A DNA stretch of 64,000 bases, taken from assembly GCF_027922005.1 (NCBI RefSeq), contig NZ_BSEV01000017.1, forward strand, positions 1 to 64,000, given 5' to 3'. The DNA comes from Streptosporangium carneum (GTDB taxonomy: Bacteria > Actinomycetota > Actinomycetes > Streptosporangiales > Streptosporangiaceae). The notes beneath the pieces were generated by a model that was not told the DNA's origin, made no database searches, and saw only the letters and a list, made by a program, of their open reading frames with translations. Position numbers and translations under genes: made by a program. The number at the start of each line of letters is the position of its first letter. Position 1 is the first letter of the stretch. Positions 42,367 through 49,825 of the stretch are shown in pieces.

Positions 42367-42555
42367 TCAGCTCCAGTGCTCACGCAGCCAGCGGATCCGC
42401 CGGACGTCCTGGCTCATCCCGTGTACCGCGACCCGGCCGGGATCCACCGCGGGGTGGCCGCGGGCGACCCCGACGGCGCGCACCGCGTCGGTGAACACCC
42501 GGCGGTAGTAGTGGCCGCCGGGGTCGAGCACGCCGCGGGCCAGGAAGCCGGGGGC
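42367..42555 (-). pseudogene. Acetyl xylan esterase (AXE1/cephalosporin-C deacetylase) remnant
   Basis: The minus-strand frame reads FLARGVLDPGGHYYRRVF, TDAVRAVGVARGHPAVD, PGRVAVHGMSQD, then jumps to RRIRWLREHWS and a stop. The first part is the AXE1 region just before the nucleophile (xx-DAVRAV...VDPxRVAVxGxSQGG). The last few residues look like the protein's C-terminus. N-terminus and core are missing. Confidence 0.55.
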
Positions 42556-42580
42556 CTTCGAACAAGGGGGGTTACGCGGT

Positions 42581-42952
42581 TCAGGCGGCGAACAGCAGAG
42601 CGGCGCTGACGAGGACGATGACGGCGGTGGCGAAGTGGATGCCGAAAGCCGCGGCCTTGGTGCCGCCGTGGCGCAGGACGATGAAGGTGTCCCCGAGGGG
42701 GGTGAGGGCGACCGCCAGCATGAACCAGGCTGCGGCGTCGGTGTCGGCGAAGGCGAGCAGGGCCAGGCCGATGACGCCGGAGGTGAGGTCGCGCAGGCCT
42801 TTGACGGTCAGGTAGGCGGCGTCGCCGTCGGGCTTGGCGGGCACGCCGTAGCCGGCGGCCGCGGCACGGGGCTGCAGCAGGAATCGGGCGCCGATGAAGA
42901 CGACGAAGAGGCTGAGAACGACGGCCAAACCGTAGGCGAGGGGGGCAAGCAT
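42581..42952 (-). CDS. DUF4267-family membrane protein
   Basis: 123 residues with four hydrophobic segments (LAYGLAVVLSLFVVFIGARF; GLRDLTSGVIGLALLAF; AAAWFMLAVALTPLGDTFIV; FATAVIVLVSAALLFA). The second starts with the KGLRD motif typical of DUF4267. Function is unknown; such genes are usually found beside TetR regulators. GGAG precedes the ATG by 6 bases. Two CTAGC-type palindromes sit immediately upstream. Confidence 0.82.
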   Translation of the reverse strand: MLAPLAYGLAVVLSLFVVFIGARFLLQPRAAAAGYGVPAKPDGDAAYLTVKGLRDLTSGVIGLALLAFADTDAAAWFMLAVALTPLGDTFIVLRHGGTKAAAFGIHFATAVIVLVSAALLFAA

Positions 42953-42967
42953 GGTCCACTCCGACTT

Positions 42968-43030
42968 CTAGCGTTGCTAGCAATTGGGCCGACACTAGCA
43001 GATCGTCGACAATGATCCTAGCGGCGCTAG
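42968..43030. promoter_or_regulatory. Twin CTAGC-N3-GCTAG operators upstream of the DUF4267 gene
   Basis: CTAGC-GTT-GCTAG (42968-42980) and CTAGC-GGC-GCTAG (43018-43030) are two exact copies of one dyad. A further CTAGC half-site lies between them at 42995-42999. No regulator gene is next to them. Confidence 0.7.
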
Positions 43031-43201
43031 AAAACGCAGGTGTGTCGATTCAGGTGCGCCGGGAGCGCGAGCGCGGCGAGCTGCGCGAGGCCGTCCGGCG
43101 CTGCCGATCAGCCGTTTCACCTGCGGATCCGCCTGAACAGCGCAGCTCCCCGGGGTGGGGAAGGCCCCGGGCTCTCCGGGGTCCGCGTGTTCCGGGCCTG
43201 G

Positions 43202-44191
43202 TCAGGGGTGCAGCACGAGCCGGCCGTTGACGCGGCCGTCCTCCAGCCTGCGATGCGCCTGGGCGGCCTGCGACAGCGGGAGACGGTCGGCGATGCGGGG
43301 GTGCCACCGGGTGGTGCGCAGCAGGCGGGCGACGCCGTCGGCCGCGTCGGCGAGGTCGGCGGTAGAGGCGTTGCTGATCGCGAACCCCACGACGCCGGCG
43401 TCGCGGGTGTAGAGCCGGCCGACCGGCAGCACCGGCGCGGCGCGCAGGCCGACCATTGCCACCAGGCGCCCGCCGTGGGCGAGGAGGTCGACTCCGGTGG
43501 CCAGTTCGCCGTGTCCGGAGGTGTCCACGTGGAGGTGGTAGCCGCCGGGCGCGGCCGCCCGCAGGCCGTCGGCCAGGCCCGGGTCGTGGTAGTCGAGGAC
43601 CTCGGCGACGCCCAGTGCGCGGACGCGGGCGAAGTCGCCGGGACGCGCGGTGGCGACCACGTGCGCCCCGGCCGCCGCGGCCAGGGCCACGGCCGCGGAG
43701 CCGACGTTGCCGGCCCCGCCGCCGACGTACACGCTCTGCCCGGCTCGCAGCCGCCCGTGCCGGAACAGGGCGAGCCAGGCGGTGGCGGCGGGGTGGGCGG
43801 CCGCCACCAGGTCAACCGGGTCGACCCCCGGCGGGACCGGGTACAGCCGGTCGGCGGCGACCGCGGCGTACTCGGCGAAGGAGCCCTGTCGCCCGGCGTG
43901 CCCAAGGCTGTTGCACCACACCGGCTGCCCCGGCGCGAACCCGACCGCGCCGGGGCCCGCGGCGGCGACCTCGCCGACCAGATCCCGGCCGATCACGAAC
44001 GGCGACGGCATGGGGGTGGGGTAGGCGCCCGACCGCACGAAGACGTCCACCGGATCGACGGCCACCGCCCGCACCCGCACCAGGACGTCGGTGGGGCCGA
44101 TGACCGGCACCGGTATCTGCCCGTACCGGATGCTCTCGGCCGGACCGGGCTCCGTGACATAGGCGGCATGCATGTGGGCGGGCAGGGACAT
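43202..44191 (-). CDS. Zinc-type alcohol dehydrogenase-like / quinone oxidoreductase
   Basis: 329 residues of the MDR superfamily. A GroES-like half (TDVLVRVRAVAVDPVDVFVR, PFVIGRDLVGEVAAAGPG) is followed by a Rossmann half with QSVYVGGGAGNVGSAAVALA. The structural and catalytic zinc cysteines are absent, so it resembles NADPH:quinone oxidoreductases. The substrate is unknown. It ends 172 bases from the DUF4267 promoter and may be a separate unit. Confidence 0.87.
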   Translation of the reverse strand: MSLPAHMHAAYVTEPGPAESIRYGQIPVPVIGPTDVLVRVRAVAVDPVDVFVRSGAYPTPMPSPFVIGRDLVGEVAAAGPGAVGFAPGQPVWCNSLGHAGRQGSFAEYAAVAADRLYPVPPGVDPVDLVAAAHPAATAWLALFRHGRLRAGQSVYVGGGAGNVGSAAVALAAAAGAHVVATARPGDFARVRALGVAEVLDYHDPGLADGLRAAAPGGYHLHVDTSGHGELATGVDLLAHGGRLVAMVGLRAAPVLPVGRLYTRDAGVVGFAISNASTADLADAADGVARLLRTTRWHPRIADRLPLSQAAQAHRRLEDGRVNGRLVLHP

Positions 44192-44432
44192 CGGCGCACT
44201 CCCTCGTGTTCGCGGTTGTCGACGTGTTCACCTACGTTCCCCGAGCGGTGCGGCGAAGAAGCGGAGGACACGGCGCCCGACTCCTCCGACGTCCTGCCCG
44301 GTCCCGGGCGACCGTCCCGGGGCCGGCCTCGAGCGCGATCAGCCCCCGGCCGTGTGCGACCCTGGCACCGGTCGTCGGGGTGACGAAAAACCGTTCGCCC
44401 GGTGAAACGGCCACGGCCTACCGTGTGGACGC

Positions 44433-45284
44433 GTGAGCAGACGTTTGCGCGGGTTCGCCGCTGTCAACGCCCAGATCATCGCCGACGGCGAGTACACGAC
44501 CGACGACGGAGCCGTCGTCGTCGTGGGCCCGGCGCTGAAGGCGGCGATCTCCGGCACCGTGAGCCATCCACCCGACGGACCCCTCGATGCGCCCGCGGCG
44601 ACCGGTCACCGGACGTCTTTCGAGGTGACGGCTGAAAGCAGCCTTCAGGCAGCGCGACGGCTGCACCTCGCCGGAGCCGAACGGATCGCCGTTTTGAACT
44701 TCGCCTCGGCCCGTAACCCCGGAGGGGGCTACCTCGGCGGCGCCAAGGCGCAGGAGGAGGATCTCTGCCGCAACGCTCTGCTGCATCCCTGTCTCCTCCA
44801 GGCTCCCGACTACTACGCCGCCCACCGCGATTCCCCTGACCTGCTCTACAGTCACCGCGTCATCTGGTCCCCCGGCGTTCCCGTGCACCGCGACGACGAC
44901 GGCCGATTGCTGGCCGACCCGTATCCGGTCTCGTTCCTGACCTGCCCCGCCCCCAACGCCGGACAAGCGCTGCGTCGTGACCCGAGCGTGGGGAGCCGAA
45001 TCCGGCGTGTGCTCCACCAGCGTGCGGAACGAGTCCTGGCCGTGGCCGCTCACCACGGCGCGAGCCGGCTGGTCCTCGGCGCCTGGGGATGCGGAGTGTT
45101 CCGCAACGACCCGCGCCAGGTCGCCGAGGCGTTCCAGGTTCATCTCACCGCGGGTGGCGCGTTCTCGACCGCGTTCGAACGGGTCGTCTTCGCGGTCTGG
45201 GACCGCTCACCTGACTCCGCCAACAGGGCCGCGTTCACCGAACGTTTCGCCTCCGCGGAGGAGCCGGCCTCCGAAAGGCCGTGA
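44433..45284 (+). CDS. Bacterial-type poly(ADP-ribose) glycohydrolase (TIGR02452 family)
   Basis: 283 residues. The macrodomain-related core carries the PARG signature GGG-X7-QEE: GGG at residues 97-99 and QEE at 107-109, preceded by VLNFASARNP and followed by DLCRNALLHPCL. Later VIWSPGVPVHRDDDG and LVLGAWGCGVFRNDP complete the fold. Enzymes of this type remove ADP-ribose chains; Thermomonospora curvata has a well-studied example. The GTG follows TACCGT by 8 bases, so a leaderless message is possible. No ADP-ribosyltransferase is visible nearby. Confidence 0.88.
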   Translation: MSRRLRGFAAVNAQIIADGEYTTDDGAVVVVGPALKAAISGTVSHPPDGPLDAPAATGHRTSFEVTAESSLQAARRLHLAGAERIAVLNFASARNPGGGYLGGAKAQEEDLCRNALLHPCLLQAPDYYAAHRDSPDLLYSHRVIWSPGVPVHRDDDGRLLADPYPVSFLTCPAPNAGQALRRDPSVGSRIRRVLHQRAERVLAVAAHHGASRLVLGAWGCGVFRNDPRQVAEAFQVHLTAGGAFSTAFERVVFAVWDRSPDSANRAAFTERFASAEEPASERP

Positions 45285-45426
45285 CACGAGGCCGATGTGG
45301 CTCCAAGGGTGAGTGCCGACCTCGCCCTCCGGCGCGTTTCCGCTCCGCTTCGCGGTGCTCCCGCCGGTCCTGGTCTCCGGGTCGTCCCGGTCCCGCTCGT
45401 CAGCGGTCAGGGGTGCTGAGCGCGGG

Positions 45427-45765
45427 TCAGGCCCGGAGTCCGCGCGAGCCGTAGGCCGGGCCGAACACGACCAGCAGCGCCAGGTCCTCGGCGACGTCCA
45501 CGAAGCGGTGCTCCTCGCCTGCCGGGACGAAGATCACCGCGCCGGGGCCGACCTCGGCCTCGCCGTCCGGTGTCACGATCCGGGCCCGGCCGGCGGTCAC
45601 CACATAGATCTCGTCCTCGGTGTGGGGACTCTGGGTGTCGGCTCCGCCCGCCGGGATGCAGTACGTCCCAACGGACAGGTCGGGCCTCCTGAGGTGCTCA
45701 ACCCAGTCGTTGGCGGTCCCGGCAACCGGCTGCGCCCACTCCCCTGCGCCCTTGATGATCCGCAT
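45427..45765 (-). CDS. Small cupin-domain protein
   Basis: 112 residues forming a single cupin_2 barrel. Motif 1 is PHTEDEIYVVTAGRARIVTP and motif 2 is GDGAVIF-like (VGPGAVIFVPAGEEHRFVDV), giving probable metal ligands in His, Glu and His. The C-terminus is LLVVFGPAYGSRG. The function cannot be assigned. It is divergent from a gene for a small secreted protein. Confidence 0.82.
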   Translation of the reverse strand: MRIIKGAGEWAQPVAGTANDWVEHLRRPDLSVGTYCIPAGGADTQSPHTEDEIYVVTAGRARIVTPDGEAEVGPGAVIFVPAGEEHRFVDVAEDLALLVVFGPAYGSRGLRA

Positions 45766-45856
45766 GCTGGAGACCCTACCGTCAGGCCGCTCCCGGGTTC
45801 ACCGCGCCCGTGCCCGTGAGCCGATGCCCGCACCGGACGGCCCGCCGCCGGAGGCT

Positions 45857-45901
45857 TTGTTCGGAGTTGTTTTTTCACTTCGCGCCGCCGAAGCCGAACA
45901 A
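45857..45901. repeat. Inverted repeat TTGTTCGG...CCGAACAA in a divergent promoter region
   Basis: Exact 8-base arms (45857-45864 and 45894-45901) enclose a T-rich run, upstream of the secreted-protein gene. It may be a regulatory site or a 5' UTR stem. Confidence 0.35.
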
Positions 45902-45957
45902 CGTTTCCCTGGTAGACACCGGCTAGAACCGAACGGCGATCCCCGACAAGGAGTGAG

Positions 45958-46299
45958 ATGCGAACGCATCGAATCAGACACGCCGTCGCCACCGTGGCGA
46001 TGGTGGGCCTCGCGACCTTGGCGACGTCGGCTCTGCCGGCGGCCGCGGCCGCAGCATCGAACACGTCTGAATGGCTGAAGAACTGCAGTTACGTCTGGTC
46101 CGCATGGGATCCCGACGAAGGGGCGGCCGCAGGCTACTCGTACTGCAAGACGCCGTACCAGGTCTACCAGCATCGAGTGGTCCTCGGATGCTATTACGGC
46201 GGATGGGCCTACGGCCCCTGGGTGAGGGCCTGGGAAACGTCGGACACCACCTGCGTGGACGGCAGCGGCGCCTCTTCGGGCGCTGTGGAAGTACGGTAA
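45958..46299 (+). CDS. Small secreted cysteine-containing protein
   Basis: 113 residues. A clear signal peptide (MRTHRIRH, then VATVAMVGLATLATSALPAAAAA) leaves a mature domain of about 80 residues with four cysteines in spaced YC/NC/GC/TC contexts, enough for two disulfides, and many Tyr and Trp. No family recognised. AAGGAG precedes the ATG. Small size and position beside an I36-type inhibitor suggest an extracellular inhibitor or structural protein, an inference only. Confidence 0.75.
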   Translation: MRTHRIRHAVATVAMVGLATLATSALPAAAAAASNTSEWLKNCSYVWSAWDPDEGAAAGYSYCKTPYQVYQHRVVLGCYYGGWAYGPWVRAWETSDTTCVDGSGASSGAVEVR

Positions 46300-46314
46300 C
46301 GGGTTCTGTTCGGG

Positions 46315-46373
46315 GGTGGCCGGAATACGGCGGAAGCTAACGCCTGCGGCCCTTTCTCCGCATTCCGGCCACC
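46315..46373 (+). terminator. Stem-loop between the two secreted-protein genes
   Basis: GGTGGCCGGAAT (46315-46326) pairs exactly with 46362-46373 around a 35-base loop that can pair further. It starts 15 bases after the stop codon. Confidence 0.5.
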
Positions 46374-46431
46374 TTCTATGGGCCGACGACGCGGTCCTTT
46401 CCTGGAACGGAACGAGAATTCAAGGGGCATC

Positions 46432-46800
46432 ATGAGAAAGTTCCGTATGTTTCGCAGACTGACCGTCAGTGGCACAGCGGCCATCGCCGCCGCCTCCGCG
46501 CTGCTGGCGACCAGCGGTCCGGTGAGTGCGGCGGCGCCGTGGGAGTGCGGATCCAGCTGGGGGTGTGTGTACGAGCACGCCGGCGGCGAGGGCGAGCGTT
46601 ACGCGCTGCTCTACAACAACTGCGCCAACACGTACCTGCCGCCCGCCTGGTTGGACCGGGTCAGCTCGATCCGGACCTACAGCCGCGGCGTCTGGCTGGA
46701 CAACGGCAAGGGCCAGTTCAAATGGTATGAGCCGTACAGCAAGTCCAACATCTCCTGGGACTACAACGACCGGGCCACCAATTACCGGGTGGACTGCTAG
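46432..46800 (+). CDS. Secreted peptidase inhibitor, family I36-like
   Basis: 122 residues. The signal peptide ends around GPVSAAAP. The mature part CGSSWGCVYEHAGGEGERYA, then NNCANTYLPPAWLDRVSSIR and a C-terminal NDRATNYRVDC match the beta/gamma-crystallin-like I36 inhibitors (SMPI type) of actinomycetes, which block metallopeptidases. Four cysteines can form two disulfides. AAGGGG lies before the ATG. Target peptidase unknown. Confidence 0.8.
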   Translation: MRKFRMFRRLTVSGTAAIAAASALLATSGPVSAAAPWECGSSWGCVYEHAGGEGERYALLYNNCANTYLPPAWLDRVSSIRTYSRGVWLDNGKGQFKWYEPYSKSNISWDYNDRATNYRVDC

Positions 46801-46805
46801 CGGTC

Positions 46806-46832
46806 CCCGCCGGCCGCTCGGCGGCCGGTGGG
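46806..46832. terminator. Bidirectional hairpin between convergent genes
   Basis: CCGGCCGC-TCG-GCGGCCGG (46810-46828) extends outward by further pairs including one G-U, giving a stem of about 12 bp with a 3-base loop between the I36 and GlxA-type genes. Confidence 0.65.
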
Positions 46833-46859
46833 CAGTCGCTCCGGGGCGAGCCGGCGCGA

Positions 46860-47861
46860 TCACTTCGGAGGCCCGGCACACGATCCCGCGTCGGCGTTCC
46901 CCGCCTCCGGGACCGAGCCGACTCGGCGGAACGTACGCCGGTACGCGTGGGGGCTGACGCCCGTGACGCGCTTGAAGCGGTCGCGAAAAGCGGTGGAGGA
47001 GGCGAAGCCGACCTGGGCGCCGACGCGTTCGACGGTGTGGTCGGTGGTTTCCAGCAGGTGCTGGGCTTGGCGGACGCGGGCGCGGTGCAGCCATTGAAGC
47101 GGGGTCGTGCCGGTCTGCTCGCGGAAGCGGCGCATCAGCGTGCGGGGGCTCAGGCCGGCCTGGGCGGCGATGTCGGCCACGGTCAGATCGCGGACCAGGG
47201 AGGCCTGCAGCCAGGTGAGCAGGGGCTCGAACGCGGACCCTCGGGTCACCGACGGCAACGGCTGGACGACGAACTGGGCCTGCCCGCCCTCCCTCTCCAG
47301 CGGCATGACCGACAGCCGGGCGGCGTCGGCCGCCACGGCTGAGCCGTAGTCACGGCGGATCAGGTGCAGGCACAGGTCCAGCCCGGCCGCGGCGCCCGCG
47401 GAGGTGAGGATCTGCCCGTTGTCGACGTAGAGCACGTCGGGGTCCACCTCGATGTCCGGGTATGCGGCGGCCAGCCGGTCGGCCGCGGCCCAGTGGGTGG
47501 TGGCACGCAGGCCGCCGAGCAGTCCGGCGGCGGCCAGAGGGAAGGCGCCCGAGCAGATGGAGGCGATACGGACGCCGCCGTCGGCGGCGGTCCTGAGGGC
47601 GTGGCGGACGGCCGGTGACAGCGGGGCCATCGGGGTCGCGGTGCCGGGGACGATGATCGTGCCGGCGTCCTCCAGCCCGTCCAGCCCCCAGGGGGCGCGC
47701 AGGGTGAACGCGCCCGCGTCCACCTCCGGACGCTCGGCGCAGACGCGCACCCGGTAGCCGGGACGGCCGTCGGGCGATCTCGTGCGGGTGAAGACCTCGA
47801 TCGGGGTGGACAGATCGAAGGGGATCACCTGGTCGAGGGCGAGGACGGCGACGGTGTGCAT
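46860..47861 (-). CDS. GlxA-type AraC regulator with DJ-1/PfpI-like domain
   Basis: 333 residues. An N-terminal DJ-1/PfpI-like domain (VAVLALDQVIPFDLSTPIEV; RIASICSGAFPLAAAGLLGG) with a cysteine in the ICSGAF elbow precedes an AraC double helix-turn-helix (VADIAAQAGLSPRTLMRRFR; VERVGAQVGFASSTAFRDRF). This is the layout of the GlxA/FtrA group, which respond to small metabolites or stress. It is divergent from the DUF6010 gene, a possible target. Confidence 0.9.
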   Translation of the reverse strand: MHTVAVLALDQVIPFDLSTPIEVFTRTRSPDGRPGYRVRVCAERPEVDAGAFTLRAPWGLDGLEDAGTIIVPGTATPMAPLSPAVRHALRTAADGGVRIASICSGAFPLAAAGLLGGLRATTHWAAADRLAAAYPDIEVDPDVLYVDNGQILTSAGAAAGLDLCLHLIRRDYGSAVAADAARLSVMPLEREGGQAQFVVQPLPSVTRGSAFEPLLTWLQASLVRDLTVADIAAQAGLSPRTLMRRFREQTGTTPLQWLHRARVRQAQHLLETTDHTVERVGAQVGFASSTAFRDRFKRVTGVSPHAYRRTFRRVGSVPEAGNADAGSCAGPPK

Positions 47862-48047
47862 GCCCGCAAGCTATCCGTCCGCACGTGTTCCGCCGCCGCC
47901 GTCGGCAGCCGGACCGCCGCCATGCGGGGGCTGCTCCTCAGCCGTTTGGCGGTATCCCGTTGACAGGTGTCGCGAATGCCACTGGGAGGCGGATCGGCGG
48001 TCCGGCTAGCGTCGGTGGCGATCTTCACCGTCGACGGGAGAGGGAAC

Positions 48048-48125
48048 ATGCATCCGTCCGTTCACCCTGGCAGCGGCCCGGGCCGTGTCCGCGTCGGCTC
48101 GTGGCGCACGGGGGCAATCAAATGA
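48048..48125 (+). CDS. 25-codon leader ORF coupled to the DUF6010 gene
   Basis: It starts at an ATG after a strong GGGAGAGGG site and ends in a TGA that overlaps the next ATG (ATGA). The peptide (MHPSVHPGSGPGRVRV...) has no known family. It could be a leader peptide that sets expression of the following gene, or simply chance. Confidence 0.4.
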   Translation: MHPSVHPGSGPGRVRVGSWRTGAIK

Positions 48126-48550
48126 TCATGAGCGTCGTCCCGCCGGTGCTGATCGGCCTGTCCTACGCCGTGGTGACGTCACTGATCCGCGAACCGCACC
48201 GGCGCCGTTTCAACGCCATCATGGTGGCCGGAGCGGGAGCCGCCTACCTCAGCGGCGGCGGCCTGGGCGGCTGGGAGTTCGTCTTCACCGCCGCCGTCAC
48301 CTATTGCGCGTACCGCGGGCTGGAGTCGTGGACGTTCATCGGCGTCGGCTGGCTGCTGCACACCGCCTGGGACGTCCTGCACCATCTCAAGGGCAGTCCG
48401 ATCATCCCTTTCGCCCACAACTCGTCCCTCGGGTGCGCCATTTGCGACCCGGTCATCGCCCTGTGGTGCCTGCGCGGCGGCCCCTCGCTCGTGGACCTCG
48501 CCCGTTCCCGGTGGAGACTGCTCAACCGGTTCCGGAGCGGCGCGGCCTGA
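48122..48550 (+). CDS. DUF6010-family membrane protein
   Basis: 142 residues with four hydrophobic segments (VPPVLIGLSYAVVTSLI; VAGAGAAYLSGGGLGGW; EFVFTAAVTYCAYRGL; FIGVGWLLHTAWDVLHHLKG). The histidines and HTAWDVLHH motif, then ICDPVIALWCLRGG, agree with DUF6010 proteins of unknown role. A second ATG two codons later is possible. It lies divergent to the GlxA-type regulator. Confidence 0.75.
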   Translation: MIMSVVPPVLIGLSYAVVTSLIREPHRRRFNAIMVAGAGAAYLSGGGLGGWEFVFTAAVTYCAYRGLESWTFIGVGWLLHTAWDVLHHLKGSPIIPFAHNSSLGCAICDPVIALWCLRGGPSLVDLARSRWRLLNRFRSGAA

Positions 48551-48717
48551 GCCCGGCCGTGCCCACGGGTACGTCAGGAAGAGCACCGGCCCGCACAACC
48601 GGGACGACGTCGGCGAAGAAGCGCTCCAGGTGCCCGCGGGTCGTCGCGGCGTCGGTGAAGAGGAAGCCTTCGAAGCCGACGCCGAACAGGTCGTTGCCGA
48701 ATCCGCGAGGCCCGTCA
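48522..48717 (-). pseudogene. Possible C-terminal remnant of a luciferase-like monooxygenase
   Basis: The minus-strand frame GFGNDLFGVGFEGFLFTDAA...HLERFFADVVPVVR resembles the end of flavin-dependent LLM enzymes, where a GF-x-F segment precedes the last helix. It has no start and overlaps the end of the DUF6010 gene. Weak evidence. Confidence 0.3.
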
Positions 48718-48724
48718 CACGGGT

Positions 48725-49567
48725 TCAGCGGAAGGCGGCCGCGTTGCGTCGCGCCCAGGCGGCGTAGGTGCGGGGCGCCCGGCCGAGGACGTGCTCGACG
48801 TCAGGACTGAGGCGCTGTTCGGCGGGGCTGGGATCGCCGAGGATGGCGAGGGTGGTCTCGACCACCGGCTCGGGCATGAACCGCAGCATGTGCGCGCGGG
48901 CCTGCTCGCGGGTCTGCTCGACGAACCGGACGGGCTCGCCGAGGGCGTCGCCGATCGCCTCGGCCTGCCGCCTGGGCGTGACGAGGGCGGGGCCGGTCAG
49001 TTCGTAGACCCGCCCGGCGTGGCCGTCCTCGCGCAGCGCCGCCGCGGCGACCTCGGCGATGTCGGCCGGATCGACGACCGGCAGGCCGACGTCCCCGAAC
49101 GGCGCGGCGACGGCACGCGCCGTTCGCACCGACTCGGCCCAGGCGTAGGTGTTGGAGTTGAAGCCGCCGGGCCGCAGGATCGTCCACTCCATGCCCGACT
49201 GCCGGGCCGCGTCCTCGACGGAGCGCATGAGGATCCCGTGAGAGGGCGACTCCGCCCGGGTCGCCACACCCTGGGAGGACAGCACCACCACCCGCTCGAC
49301 GCCGCCGGCCCTGGCGACGTCGAGGATGTCCCGCGGGCTGAGCAGGTGCGCGTCGGCGCCGCTCTGCAGGAAAAGCGCCCGCGCGCCGTCGAGCACGGGC
49401 CGCAGGCTCTCCGCGTCGGCCAGGTCCGCCCGCCGGTGCCCGACCCCCCGCGGCACGTCCGCCGGCGAGATCCCCCTGGAGGTCGCCGTCACCTGCCCGC
49501 CGGTCGCCGCGAGCGTCCGCACCAGCGATCGGCCGACGTTGCCGGTCGCTCCGGTCACCACGATCAT
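48725..49567 (-). CDS. NmrA-like NAD(P)-binding protein (SDR-a)
   Basis: 280 residues. It has the glycine motif VTGATGNVGRSLVRTL, then VVVLSSQGVATRAESPSHG, EWTILRPGGFNSNTY and DPADIAEVAAAALREDGHAG, as in NAD(P)H-binding NmrA-type proteins and SDR_a5 members. Reaction unknown. AGGGGAC precedes the ATG. Its promoter region contains an AGTCA-AC-TGACT dyad related to one at a TetR gene 1.8 kb to the right. Confidence 0.87.
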   Translation of the reverse strand: MIVVTGATGNVGRSLVRTLAATGGQVTATSRGISPADVPRGVGHRRADLADAESLRPVLDGARALFLQSGADAHLLSPRDILDVARAGGVERVVVLSSQGVATRAESPSHGILMRSVEDAARQSGMEWTILRPGGFNSNTYAWAESVRTARAVAAPFGDVGLPVVDPADIAEVAAAALREDGHAGRVYELTGPALVTPRRQAEAIGDALGEPVRFVEQTREQARAHMLRFMPEPVVETTLAILGDPSPAEQRLSPDVEHVLGRAPRTYAAWARRNAAAFR

Positions 49568-49588
49568 GTCGTCCCCTGAATATTAGTT

Positions 49589-49600
49589 AGTCAACTGACT
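49589..49600. promoter_or_regulatory. AGTCA-AC-TGACT dyad upstream of the NmrA-like gene
   Basis: Exact 5-base arms in an A/T-rich promoter-like stretch 21 bases before the start. The half-site equals that at 51366-51385. Confidence 0.45.
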
Positions 49601-49825
49601 TAATCGCACGATAGCACGGCCCGGGGCCGACGGACATCGGGACGAAGTTCCGCCATGCGGCTCGCCGGGCGCGTCCTGGCGCTGTTTTCCGCGCCGCCCC
49701 AGGGCGGCGCCCGCGAGCCGCGCGAAGAGCCCCGCACGGCCGTCCGCTTCACCGGCCACGACCGAGGGCGCGCCGATCGGGCCGCCGCGGCGCCCGATCG
49801 GCGCGCCCTCGCAGCGGTGGACGAC

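Noticed and set aside
42376-42609. Plus-strand frame opposite the AXE1 remnant
   Set aside because: The minus strand shows recognisable esterase residues, so the plus frame is a shadow.
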